From assembly GCA_022760355.1 (NCBI GenBank), contig JALEGB010000130.1, positions 1 through 57,567 of the forward strand: a DNA stretch of 57,567 bases. Reading direction: 5' to 3'. This document shows positions 49,905 to 57,567 of this stretch, piece after piece. The stretch is from Neomegalonema sp. Lineage in GTDB: Bacteria > Pseudomonadota > Alphaproteobacteria > Rhodobacterales > Rhodobacteraceae. The position numbers and the translations under genes were made by a program. Each line of letters opens with the position of its first letter. Within the stretch, counting starts at the first letter, position 1. The notes beneath the pieces are model-generated. The model did not search any database. It saw only the letters and a program-made list of their open reading frames with translations, and had not been told where the DNA came from.

Positions 49905-52025
49905 TCAGCCTTCGATTGCTGACAAATCGCCAACGCGGCCCATAATCACGCGGATGCGGTTGAGCAGGCAAAGGCGATTGCGCCGGACAATCGCCTTGTC
50001 GGCGTTCACCACGACATCCTCGAAAAAAGCGTCAAGCGGTTGGCGCAACTCCGCCATCGCCGCCATCGCATCGGCGTCGTTTTCTTTGTCGAGCGAGTTC
50101 CTGACGGTCTTCTCCGCCGCATCCAGCGCCGCGAACAGCGCTTTCTCCGCCGCGTGCTCGGCCAATTTCGGCTCCGGATCGAGCGAGTACTCAACGCCAT
50201 CCTTCGCTTCTTCCGCCGTCAGAATGTTGTTGGCCCGTTTGTAGGCCGCCAACAGGTTCGCGCCGTCGTCAGAGCCAATCAGACGGCTCAGCGCGTCAAT
50301 CCGGGCTTTCGCGCGTGAGAAATCATCGATCGGCTGGCCTGGCGGCGTCAGACGATACACCGCGTCGACAACATCGTGGCGGACGCCTTGATCGCGCAGC
50401 CAGACTTTCAACCGGTCGGCGAAAAAGCCCATCAAATCGGCGCGCGCATCATCCGCGAATGCTGCGTCGCCCAACGCATCATCAGTGACGCGACCGGCAT
50501 GGGCGGCGAGCGCCTTGTCGATCTCCAGCCGCAGCCCGTTCTCCAGGATGATGCGAATAACGCCCAGCGCGGCGCGTCGGAGCGCGAACGGGTCGCCCGA
50601 GCCGGTTGGCTTTGCGCCGATCGCCCAGAAGCAGGCGAGCTGATCCAGCTTGTCCGCCAGAGCGACGGCGATGGAGACCGGCGCTCTCGGCGCTTCGTCC
50701 GACGGGCCGGCTGGGGCGTAATGCTCGGCGATCGCGTCCGCGACTTCGGCCTTCTCCTTGGCCGCAAGCGCGTAGTACCGCCCCATGACCCCCTGCAGTT
50801 CGGGGAATTCATAGACCATCTCAGAGGCAAGATCGGCCTTCGCCAGCCGGGCCGCTCGTGCTGCTGCAGCTGGTTTCGCCCCAACGATCGGCGCCAGTTC
50901 TTTGGCCAGCGCTTCGACCCGCGCGATCCGCGCCGCTTGGCTTCCGAGTTGGTTATGGAAGGTTACGTTGGCGAGTTTCTCGACATTCTTTTCCAGCGGC
51001 TTCGCCAGATCGTTGTCGTAGAAGAACCGCGCGTCTGACAAGCGCGCCCGCAATACGCGCTCGTTGCCGGCAAGAATTTTCGCGCCGCCATCTGTCGCCT
51101 CCATGTTGGAAACGGCGATAAACTTGACGATCTTTCCTGTATCTGGGGTGCGCAAGGAAAAGTATTTCTGATGTTCGCGCATCGATGTTTGCAGAACTTC
51201 TGGCGGAAGTTGCTGAAACTCTGGGTCGATGGCCCCCATCAACGGAACTGGCAACTCAACCAGACCTGCGACTTCTCGTAATAGCGCCGGGTCGGCGACG
51301 AACTCGAGCCCTTTCGCCTGCGCGAGCTCCGCCGACTTGGCTTCGATCTCCGCTGTTCGGGTGGCTGGATCCAGCGTTACCTTTGCTTTTGCAAGTTGAG
51401 CAACGTAGTCCGTGAAGTTTTTCGGCTTGATCTCTTTCGGCGCGCCCGTCTTTTTATTTTGGTTTAAAAAGCGATGCCCATAGGTAACTGCGCCGCTGCG
51501 GACGCCGCCGACCTCAAATGCAGGCGTATGGCGCTCATCACCATCGGAAAACAGGCACAGGATGGAGCGCAGGGGCCGAACCCATCGCAGCTCGCCTTCG
51601 CCCCATCGCATGCTTTTCGGCCAGGGGAAGTTCTCGACCGTCTTCACGGCGGCTGCGGCGATAATCTCCTCCGCCTTTTGCGCCGGCTTTTCGATCACCG
51701 CGAAATAGACTTGTCCCTTTTTGTCGTCGCGCTTCTCCAGCTGCGCTTCGGAAAGCCCGGTTTTCCGCAGAAAACCTTCGAGAGCCTTCGCCGGCGCATC
51801 GGTGCGAGGTCCCTTGATTTCCTCCCGCACTGCGTCGGTTTCTTTGGCGACCTCGTCGATCACCAGGGTGAGACGCCGGGGCGTTGCAAAGGCGCGCGCT
51901 TGGCCATGGGCGAGCCCGGCCTCCGCCATGCCTGCCAGCATCAGCTTTTTCAGATCTTCGCTGGCTTTCGCCTGCATCCGGGCTGGGATTTCTTCGCTGA
52001 AGAGTTCGAGCAAAAGTTCGGGCAT
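49905..52025 (-). CDS. glyS: Glycine--tRNA ligase beta subunit
   Basis: A 706-residue beta chain of the alpha2beta2 bacterial glycyl-tRNA synthetase. It starts MPELLLELFSEEIPARMQ, the usual N-terminus, with FATPRRLTLVI, FPKSMRWG-like FPWPKSMRWGEGELRWVRPLRSI, the HD-domain region, and the C-terminal anticodon-binding-like domain with ALLNR-type NRLCLLNRIRVIMGRVGDLSAIEG. The alpha subunit gene glyQ, which normally precedes it, is absent: upstream is a chemoreceptor on the opposite strand, 233 bp away. Confidence 0.95.
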   Translation of the reverse strand: MPELLLELFSEEIPARMQAKASEDLKKLMLAGMAEAGLAHGQARAFATPRRLTLVIDEVAKETDAVREEIKGPRTDAPAKALEGFLRKTGLSEAQLEKRDDKKGQVYFAVIEKPAQKAEEIIAAAAVKTVENFPWPKSMRWGEGELRWVRPLRSILCLFSDGDERHTPAFEVGGVRSGAVTYGHRFLNQNKKTGAPKEIKPKNFTDYVAQLAKAKVTLDPATRTAEIEAKSAELAQAKGLEFVADPALLREVAGLVELPVPLMGAIDPEFQQLPPEVLQTSMREHQKYFSLRTPDTGKIVKFIAVSNMEATDGGAKILAGNERVLRARLSDARFFYDNDLAKPLEKNVEKLANVTFHNQLGSQAARIARVEALAKELAPIVGAKPAAAARAARLAKADLASEMVYEFPELQGVMGRYYALAAKEKAEVADAIAEHYAPAGPSDEAPRAPVSIAVALADKLDQLACFWAIGAKPTGSGDPFALRRAALGVIRIILENGLRLEIDKALAAHAGRVTDDALGDAAFADDARADLMGFFADRLKVWLRDQGVRHDVVDAVYRLTPPGQPIDDFSRAKARIDALSRLIGSDDGANLLAAYKRANNILTAEEAKDGVEYSLDPEPKLAEHAAEKALFAALDAAEKTVRNSLDKENDADAMAAMAELRQPLDAFFEDVVVNADKAIVRRNRLCLLNRIRVIMGRVGDLSAIEG

Positions 52026-52258
52026 GACGTCGGTGAGACCGCTTCTTTAGGATGAGCTGCTGCCGCTCGTTTAGGCGGCTGAGCGCGAGGGGACAAGCTT
52101 TTCGCCGGCTTGGCCACTCGATGCGTCGCGTTAGGTGCGCTCAAAAGGGGGGCTGCGGCCGGCGTTCATCCAATTGAAATCTGACAAATGCACGATTGTT
52201 CGTCGGCGATGGGGGCGCCGGACCGTTTATGTTGTGTCGATTGGCAGGGGGCGTCCTC

Positions 52259-54190
52259 ATGAACTTTTCTCGCTGGCGTATTGGGTCTCGGATCTATGCA
52301 ATTGTGGGAATCGCGATCGCGCTGAGCGCGGTTTTGGCCGTCACCATGGATCAGCTTGCGCGGCAACGCGCATTTGACATGCGCGCGAGTGAGATCCGCA
52401 GCGTTGTCGACGCCGCCGTGAGCGTGGTCGCGAGCTATCATGCCAAAGCAAAGGCTGGCGAAATGTCGGAGGCGGAGGCGAAGGCGGCCGCGCTCGCGGC
52501 GGTCTCCGCAATGCGCTTTGCCAAGGGCAACTACTATTGGGTTCAAGATTTCAAGGGTACGATGCTGGCCCACGGGGTCAAACCAGCGCTCAACGGCAAA
52601 AATCTGTACGGGTTGAAGGACGCCAACGGCGTCCAGCTGTTTGCGGAGATGGTTCGTGTGCTGACCACGACGGGGACAGGGGTTGTTCGTTATCACTGGC
52701 CGCATCCTGGCGCGAAGCCGGATGACTCGCCCGCGCCCAAAATGTCGGTTGTCACCCGTTTTACGCCGTGGAGCTGGGGAGTCGGCGCTGGCGCGTATAT
52801 CGACGATTTGGAGGCTGAACTCGCTGCGGATCGCTGGCTCGGCGTAGCGATTCTGCTCGGCGCGCTGGCGATGCTCGGCCTGATCTCCTGGGGGATCGCG
52901 CGCAGCGTCACCGGGCCGGTTCGTGGGCTGGTTGAGCGGATGAAGCGACTGGTCGATGGCGACCTGACTTCGGAGATTTCCCATCGCAAAGCGCAAGATG
53001 AGGTGGGCGAAATGGCGCGCGCGGTGGAGGTTTTCCGTCGGAACGCGCAACGCCTTGAGGAGATGAACCGCGACAAAGCGGCGATCGAAGCTGCGGCGGA
53101 GGAGCAACGCAAAGCGGTGCTGCAGAAGCTGACAGTGAGCTTTGGCGCTGTCGCCCGCGCCGCGGCGCAAGGCGATCTGACTGCGCGTGTGGAGGCGCAG
53201 TTTGACGAACCCGAGATGCGGCAGCTGGCGGAAGAGCTCAACACCGTGATGGCCACGGTGGAGCGCGGTGTCGGCGAAACGTCTCATATGCTGGCCAACT
53301 TGGCGGACGGAGATTTGAGCGCCCGGATGGCGGGCGTCTTCGCGGGCGCGTTCGAACAGCTGCAGACCGATGCGAATGCGCTCTCCGAGCGGCTGCGCTC
53401 AACCGTCAGCCAAGTGCAGCTGCAGGCGGCCACGATCGAGCATGATTCGCGAGATGTGCGCGACGGCGCGGTCAATCTGCAGGAGCGCACGGAATCCCAG
53501 GCGGGCGCGCTTGAGGAAACGTCGGCGACGATGGAGGAGATTTCGGCGAGCCTCGCTACGATGGCGGCGAACGCGGCGGATGCGCGTAAGGTTGCAGCCA
53601 CGTCCAACCAGCGCGCTGCGGATGGCGGCGTGGTCGCAGGCGAGGCGGTGTCTGCGATGGGGGCGATTGAGGAAAGCGCCTCGCAAATCAGTGAGATTGT
53701 CAGCGTCATCGACGGGATCGCCTTCCAGACCAACCTACTCGCGCTGAACGCGGCGATTGAAGCGGCGCGGGCCGGCGAGGCTGGAAAAGGCTTCGCTGTC
53801 GTCGCATCAGAAGTTCGCACGCTCGCACAGCGTTCGGCGGAGGCGGCGCGCGATATTAAAGCCCTGATTGAGACCAGTGTTGGCAAAGTGGCCGAGGGGG
53901 CGGACCGCGTTCGGCGGAGCGGGGAGGCTTTGGAGCAGATCGTCGCATCGATCGCTGAGGTCACCCGTCTGGTCGACGATATCGCGCAGGCGTGTCAGGA
54001 GCAGGCGCTCGGCGTTTCGGAGATCACCAGCACCGTGACAAATCTGGACGGCATGACGCAGGAGAACGCCGCGCTGGCGGACCATAGCGTTTCAGACTCG
54101 CGCAAAATCGCCGACTCCGCCAAACGTATGATTGAGCTTCTGGGTTATTTCCACGGCCTGGCGGAGAAGAAGGCGGCGGAGGCCGCGTAG
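52259..54190 (+). CDS. Methyl-accepting chemotaxis protein, Cache-HAMP
   Basis: A 643-residue chemoreceptor. Transmembrane helix 1 (about 8-30), a periplasmic single-Cache domain with [21 protein letters not shown]-type motif, transmembrane helix 2 (about 195-215), then HAMP from [22 protein letters not shown] and a second HAMP-like DGDLSARM segment. The cytoplasmic signalling tip reads [20 protein letters not shown]. The ATG at 52259 has AGGGGG upstream and gives the proper helix 1. Its stop lies 2 bp from the opposing ROCO gene. Confidence 0.95.
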   Translation: MNFSRWRIGSRIYAIVGIAIALSAVLAVTMDQLARQRAFDMRASEIRSVVDAAVSVVASYHAKAKAGEMSEAEAKAAALAAVSAMRFAKGNYYWVQDFKGTMLAHGVKPALNGKNLYGLKDANGVQLFAEMVRVLTTTGTGVVRYHWPHPGAKPDDSPAPKMSVVTRFTPWSWGVGAGAYIDDLEAELAADRWLGVAILLGALAMLGLISWGIARSVTGPVRGLVERMKRLVDGDLTSEISHRKAQDEVGEMARAVEVFRRNAQRLEEMNRDKAAIEAAAEEQRKAVLQKLTVSFGAVARAAAQGDLTARVEAQFDEPEMRQLAEELNTVMATVERGVGETSHMLANLADGDLSARMAGVFAGAFEQLQTDANALSERLRSTVSQVQLQAATIEHDSRDVRDGAVNLQERTESQAGALEETSATMEEISASLATMAANAADARKVAATSNQRAADGGVVAGEAVSAMGAIEESASQISEIVSVIDGIAFQTNLLALNAAIEAARAGEAGKGFAVVASEVRTLAQRSAEAARDIKALIETSVGKVAEGADRVRRSGEALEQIVASIAEVTRLVDDIAQACQEQALGVSEITSTVTNLDGMTQENAALADHSVSDSRKIADSAKRMIELLGYFHGLAEKKAAEAA

Positions 54191-54192
54191 GT

Positions 54193-57100
54193 TTAGAAAT
54201 CGAGCGCGTCGAGCTCCTGATACGTTCGATAGCACACTAGGCGGGACACGGCGCGAAGCATCTCGGCGGCGTGGTCCGCGAAATCTCTATAGCGCGCGAA
54301 ATCCGGCTCTATGCCAGAGACGCTCTCGCCTTGGCTGAGCAGCGCGCTCATTTCGGCGGCGGTTCGGTCACGCCGGGCCATCCAATAGCGCTGGATCTGA
54401 GCGCGAGCATCGTCGGACCAGATATCTGCGTCCGGCAGCACGGCCACCCGAGCAATTTCACCCAGCCCCGTGGTCAGCATTTTGCTGCGCAGATAGAGCC
54501 GGTGCAGCTCAAACATGCAGTCCGCGGAGCGCAGATACCCGTCGCTCAGCACAATGACAGCTTTGGGCAGTCCGGTCGCCATGCTCATAAACTCGTCGAT
54601 ATCGCCGCCGTATTTCAGGTGTGTCCGGTCGCTTACGGGCGCGAGGCCGATCATCCGCAGCCGCGCCTCAACACGGAGAAACCAGGTTTCGCGCGGATCG
54701 TCGTCGCCTGGCCGCGTCGGATGTTTGTAAGAGATAAAACAGCGTTCCGTCGCTTGAGGTTCCGGCGTGATGCGCAAGGTCTCGATGGGCTGGCGCGCGC
54801 TTCTCATATGCTGCTGCGGCGGGCGGCCGCCCGGCGCCTGTATGCCCAGCCGCTCCAATTGCAGACGGACAATTTCGGCCAGCGCCTCAACAAGCGCTTC
54901 GCGGTCGCCATGTTGCGTTTCAATGCGAATTTGGCCCGCATAGGGGACTTCGTCATCCCGCAGCGCCGGATCATCGCGCAAATGGATCTCGCGGACGAGG
55001 GCGCGCGCGCCGGTGGCCGCGTCGTAGAGATAGAGGCCGTCGCGCCAATAGATTGCGTGTTCTCCCGCGCGGCGGCCGATCGCCGCCATGACGCCGCGGA
55101 ACAGCGGCTTCGGCAACTGGGTGAAGGCGAAGTGGATCTTCTCAATCGGCGCGCTCGGGTCCCAGCGATCTCCCAGGGCGGCGATCGGATCGGCGCGTTG
55201 CGGCAGCAGTTCGGGCGCCAGATACTCCGCCGGCTGGCCGCGGCTCGCCGCGCGCGCTTTGAAGCATATGTCGCAGGATGCCATCATCGCTAGAAACAGC
55301 TCCTGCTCCTCTGCGCTAAAGCCGAGCCGATCCCAAACAGCGCCGCCGAGCCATTCACGCGTAAAGCGACCGCCCAGCCCGTCTCGCAGCAGCTTGTGGA
55401 CGCCGCAAGACCGGTCGAAGACAGCATAGATCGCGTCGAGCGCCCATTGCTGGTCGAGCAGGATGTAATCGTCGAACTGTCCAGGCTGATGATAGACGGC
55501 GCCGATGTGATGCAGGAAGTCGAGCAGCACGCGCGCGTCGGCCTCCTGATCAATTCGGCCGCTCTGACGGCAGAGGTCGACGAATTCGCGTATGGTTAAG
55601 CGTCGCCAGCGCCGGTTTTGCGGCGCGCGCGCTCGATCGGCGCGATGGCGGGCCTCCAGCTCCTGTTTTACTGCGGCCCATCCTTCTCCAATGTGGAATT
55701 CGCCTTGCTGCTTGCGCAGCCAGTCCACCGCGTCGCGCAGCCCCTCCTCCAGCTCCGCCACGCCGCGCCGGTTCTTCGCGCTGAAGGCGACACGCGGCGG
55801 CGCGAAATTGTCTTTCATCTCGAGCGTATTGGCGAAATCGATCGGAGGCTCCGCCCTGTCGTCTGGCCTATCGGCGCGGGACTGGATCAACAGCGCCGGC
55901 GCCCGGTTGCCTGCAATTTGCCGGACGTAGCGCACCCAATAATCGAGCGGGTAGTTGTCATATGCTTCTCCGTCGATCTCATGGGTTGCTGCGGCGGTTG
56001 GTTCTGTGTCGGGGGACCATAGGATCAAAAAAATTGCGTGTGAGCCGAGAAACAGCGCGTGCGTACCGAGATAAATGTCCTGTCCGCCGAAATCCCATAT
56101 CTTTAGCGGAACGGGCGCGTCGCCGCCCAAAACGCTGCGCCGCAGCCGTCGCCATACCGTTTCCCGCGGCAATGTCGTCGCCTCGATCTCGACGCCATGG
56201 GTGGTTTTGACGCTCTCATCATAGGGGCGGCCGCACAACGCGCGCCGCAGCTGGGTTTTGCCGATCTGACCATTGCCGAGGATCATCAACTTAACGTTGC
56301 GCAACGTGGTTGGCGTTCCTGCGTCGAGATTGGCGAAATACGCCCGAAGGGCGGGCAGGCAATTGTTGTCGGCGACAATTCGTTTGGGGATTGTCCGGGG
56401 GGCGTTGAAAGTGATCTCTAGGGATTCAAGGCTGGGCATGTCCGCCAAGGCCCGCATACCTTCATCGCCAACCTTGTTCCTTTCCAGGGTCAGATGTTTG
56501 AGCTTTTTAAGCTGTGCGAGTTGTTTTGCGCCGCTGTCGCTGATTTTGCAGCCAGAAAGGCCAAGGCTGGTGATATGAGGGAGAGTTATTACTTTGTCTG
56601 CGATGCAAGATGTTATGCGGTTGAAGCTTATATCAAATCGCCGTAGTTCTTTGAGGGTTGTTAAATCGTTTAAGCCCGAATTGCCAACAGCGTTTTGACT
56701 TAGGTCTAGCTCTTCTAATTGCTTCATTTTGGCAATTTGAGCGGCTCCAGCACCTTCGATAAAGCTCCCCTGCAAAACCAGCTTGGTAATACTCTGGCTT
56801 TCCGCCAGGATCTCCGCGCCTAAATCGGTGATCTGGCAATATGACAGGCGGAGCTCGGTCAGATGTTGAAGGGCGAGGATGTCGAAGGTTATCGCATCCC
56901 CGCACTCGTCGGCGAGATGTAAACGCCTCAATTGGCTGAACGCGCTTAGTTTTTCAGCGCTGTTATGCGTAAGGTTGTTACTGTTGACGGAGAGAACAGT
57001 CAGCGATTGAAGCGCTGTCAGCTCGGCAAGACCTTCATCCCCGATCCTATTGAAATTCAGCATTAACTGCTGAAGCTGCTGAAGCTGCGCAATTTGAGCC

Positions 57101-57429
57101 GCGGCTTTGGCGTCGAGCCAGTTTTGGCTGAGATCCAGAACTTCCAGCTGGGGAAAGGCGGCCCCGAAGCTGCTTGGCAGGGTTTCGAGCCCCATGATCC
57201 GGTCCAACCGGGGGCTCAGCGCGGGGTCGCGAGCCCGGTTGTCCCTCAGCGAAAGTCGCTTGAGCCAGCCGAGCTCCAGGAGTTCCTCGGGCAGCTCCGT
57301 CAGTTGCAGCCGGCTGAGATCCAGTTCTTCGGCTTGGGATTCTTTGCACTCGGCAATAAGCCGCAGGGCGTGTTCGCGGCCTTCCGCTGGGCTCTGCGCC
57401 CGCTCGCCAGAACGTTGCGCCATCACCAT
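54193..57429 (-). CDS. LRR-Roc-COR-TIR (ROCO) protein
   Basis: A 1078-residue multidomain protein. Residues about 35-350 hold 10 or more leucine-rich repeats (for example LEVLDLSQNWL, LKHLTLERNKV). A Roc GTPase follows with P-loop GNGQIGKT (385-392), DFGGQ (446-450) and SRAD (517-520), then a COR region (about 605-870). The C-terminal TIR domain (about 895-1050) reads RCFISYKH and LSDGYLRSADCMFEL, where Glu974 sits at the position of the NADase catalytic Glu. The start is ATG 57429 or, with better Shine-Dalgarno spacing, ATG 57423. The LRR part is visibly more AT-rich than its surroundings. An NLR-like immune or signalling role is inferred from architecture. Confidence 0.92.
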   Translation of the reverse strand: MVMAQRSGERAQSPAEGREHALRLIAECKESQAEELDLSRLQLTELPEELLELGWLKRLSLRDNRARDPALSPRLDRIMGLETLPSSFGAAFPQLEVLDLSQNWLDAKAAAQIAQLQQLQQLMLNFNRIGDEGLAELTALQSLTVLSVNSNNLTHNSAEKLSAFSQLRRLHLADECGDAITFDILALQHLTELRLSYCQITDLGAEILAESQSITKLVLQGSFIEGAGAAQIAKMKQLEELDLSQNAVGNSGLNDLTTLKELRRFDISFNRITSCIADKVITLPHITSLGLSGCKISDSGAKQLAQLKKLKHLTLERNKVGDEGMRALADMPSLESLEITFNAPRTIPKRIVADNNCLPALRAYFANLDAGTPTTLRNVKLMILGNGQIGKTQLRRALCGRPYDESVKTTHGVEIEATTLPRETVWRRLRRSVLGGDAPVPLKIWDFGGQDIYLGTHALFLGSHAIFLILWSPDTEPTAAATHEIDGEAYDNYPLDYWVRYVRQIAGNRAPALLIQSRADRPDDRAEPPIDFANTLEMKDNFAPPRVAFSAKNRRGVAELEEGLRDAVDWLRKQQGEFHIGEGWAAVKQELEARHRADRARAPQNRRWRRLTIREFVDLCRQSGRIDQEADARVLLDFLHHIGAVYHQPGQFDDYILLDQQWALDAIYAVFDRSCGVHKLLRDGLGGRFTREWLGGAVWDRLGFSAEEQELFLAMMASCDICFKARAASRGQPAEYLAPELLPQRADPIAALGDRWDPSAPIEKIHFAFTQLPKPLFRGVMAAIGRRAGEHAIYWRDGLYLYDAATGARALVREIHLRDDPALRDDEVPYAGQIRIETQHGDREALVEALAEIVRLQLERLGIQAPGGRPPQQHMRSARQPIETLRITPEPQATERCFISYKHPTRPGDDDPRETWFLRVEARLRMIGLAPVSDRTHLKYGGDIDEFMSMATGLPKAVIVLSDGYLRSADCMFELHRLYLRSKMLTTGLGEIARVAVLPDADIWSDDARAQIQRYWMARRDRTAAEMSALLSQGESVSGIEPDFARYRDFADHAAEMLRAVSRLVCYRTYQELDALDF

Positions 57430-57446
57430 GGCCTCCCCCTCGTGTT

Positions 57447-57567
57447 TAGGGTCGAAACCCCTTCATCAGACGTCGTCAGCCCGGTTTAGGGGCTTGTCGG
57501 CTAGAATATCGAGGCGCAGGCGGTGTGGCTCACCGTCAAGCCTAGATATCGACGTCCGGCGAGCCCC
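57447..57567. repeat. Truncated copy of the 172-bp palindromic repeat
   Basis: The left 121 bp of the element at 13670-13841, with about five mismatches, cut off by the window edge. It starts 18 bp upstream of the ROCO start codon, so it must overlap or lie within that gene's promoter region. Confidence 0.9.

Noticed and set aside
52166-53287. 373-residue frame on the minus strand
   Set aside because: Antisense to the chemoreceptor, Arg/His-rich shadow. It also cannot be the missing glyQ, as no synthetase motif is present.

Overview
The window is about 57.6 kb of GC-rich DNA densely packed with genes, from an alphaproteobacterium. The evidence is a split dcw-type cluster (murC, murB, ddl, ftsQ), an aerobic box-type benzoyl-CoA pathway with a BzdR/BoxR-type regulator, a separate glyS, and a type II sulfide:quinone oxidoreductase of alphaproteobacterial and mitochondrial style. 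I cannot name the genus. No phage, integrase, transposase or CRISPR array is visible. The mobile-looking DNA consists of short palindromic repeats.

Layout. 1-510: the 3' end of an unknown basic protein, then nested stem-loops. 511-6931 (minus): murC, an APC amino-acid permease, murB, ddl and ftsQ, then a small secreted protein. 7105-21027: mostly housekeeping and accessory genes, including two secreted or membrane proteins, a Gfo/Idh/MocA oxidoreductase with a cupin, a DUF2817 peptidase-like protein, a strictosidine-synthase-like beta-propeller, an alpha/beta hydrolase, an EamA transporter, a polysaccharide deacetylase, an M32 carboxypeptidase, a YchJ-family protein and a succinate-semialdehyde dehydrogenase. 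21464-22266: a DUF1971 protein and a group III truncated haemoglobin. 22482-27754: an operon behind a recognisable guanidine-I (ykkC) riboswitch, encoding an ABC importer (binding protein, permease, ATPase), a guanidine-hydrolase-like ureohydrolase, a GNAT acetyltransferase and a His-rich protein.

27907-41301 (minus): a benzoate degradation cluster, DUF4863 lyase - bclA - hydrolase - boxD - DUF309 | boxC - boxB - small Cys-rich protein - boxA - thioesterase | boxR - enoyl-CoA hydratase/3-hydroxyacyl-CoA dehydrogenase. A shared TGCA-type palindrome overlaps the presumed -10 element of three transcription units and is probably the BoxR operator. Benzoate would be activated by BclA, epoxidised by BoxAB, cleaved by BoxC, oxidised by BoxD and passed to the terminal beta-oxidation-like enzyme. 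A strong terminator separates this cluster from the guanidine operon.

41470-45907: tRNA-Leu(GAG) with a tandemly duplicated 3' flank, lipB, then a sulfide-oxidation module (membrane protein, Tat-exported SQR, small membrane protein) behind an FNR-like box. 45987-52025: a methyltransferase, a LysR regulator, a GTPase with a small neighbour, a secreted protein and glyS without glyQ. 52259-57567: a Cache-HAMP chemoreceptor, tail to tail with a 1078-residue LRR-Roc-COR-TIR protein, and a truncated copy of a 172-bp palindromic repeat whose complete copy is at 13670-13841.

The strongest leads are the riboswitch-controlled guanidine operon with unusual trailing genes, the ROCO-TIR protein as a possible NLR-like immune sensor, the unlisted Cys-rich mini-gene between boxB and boxA, the BoxR operator set, and the palindromic repeat family that abuts gene starts and stops.
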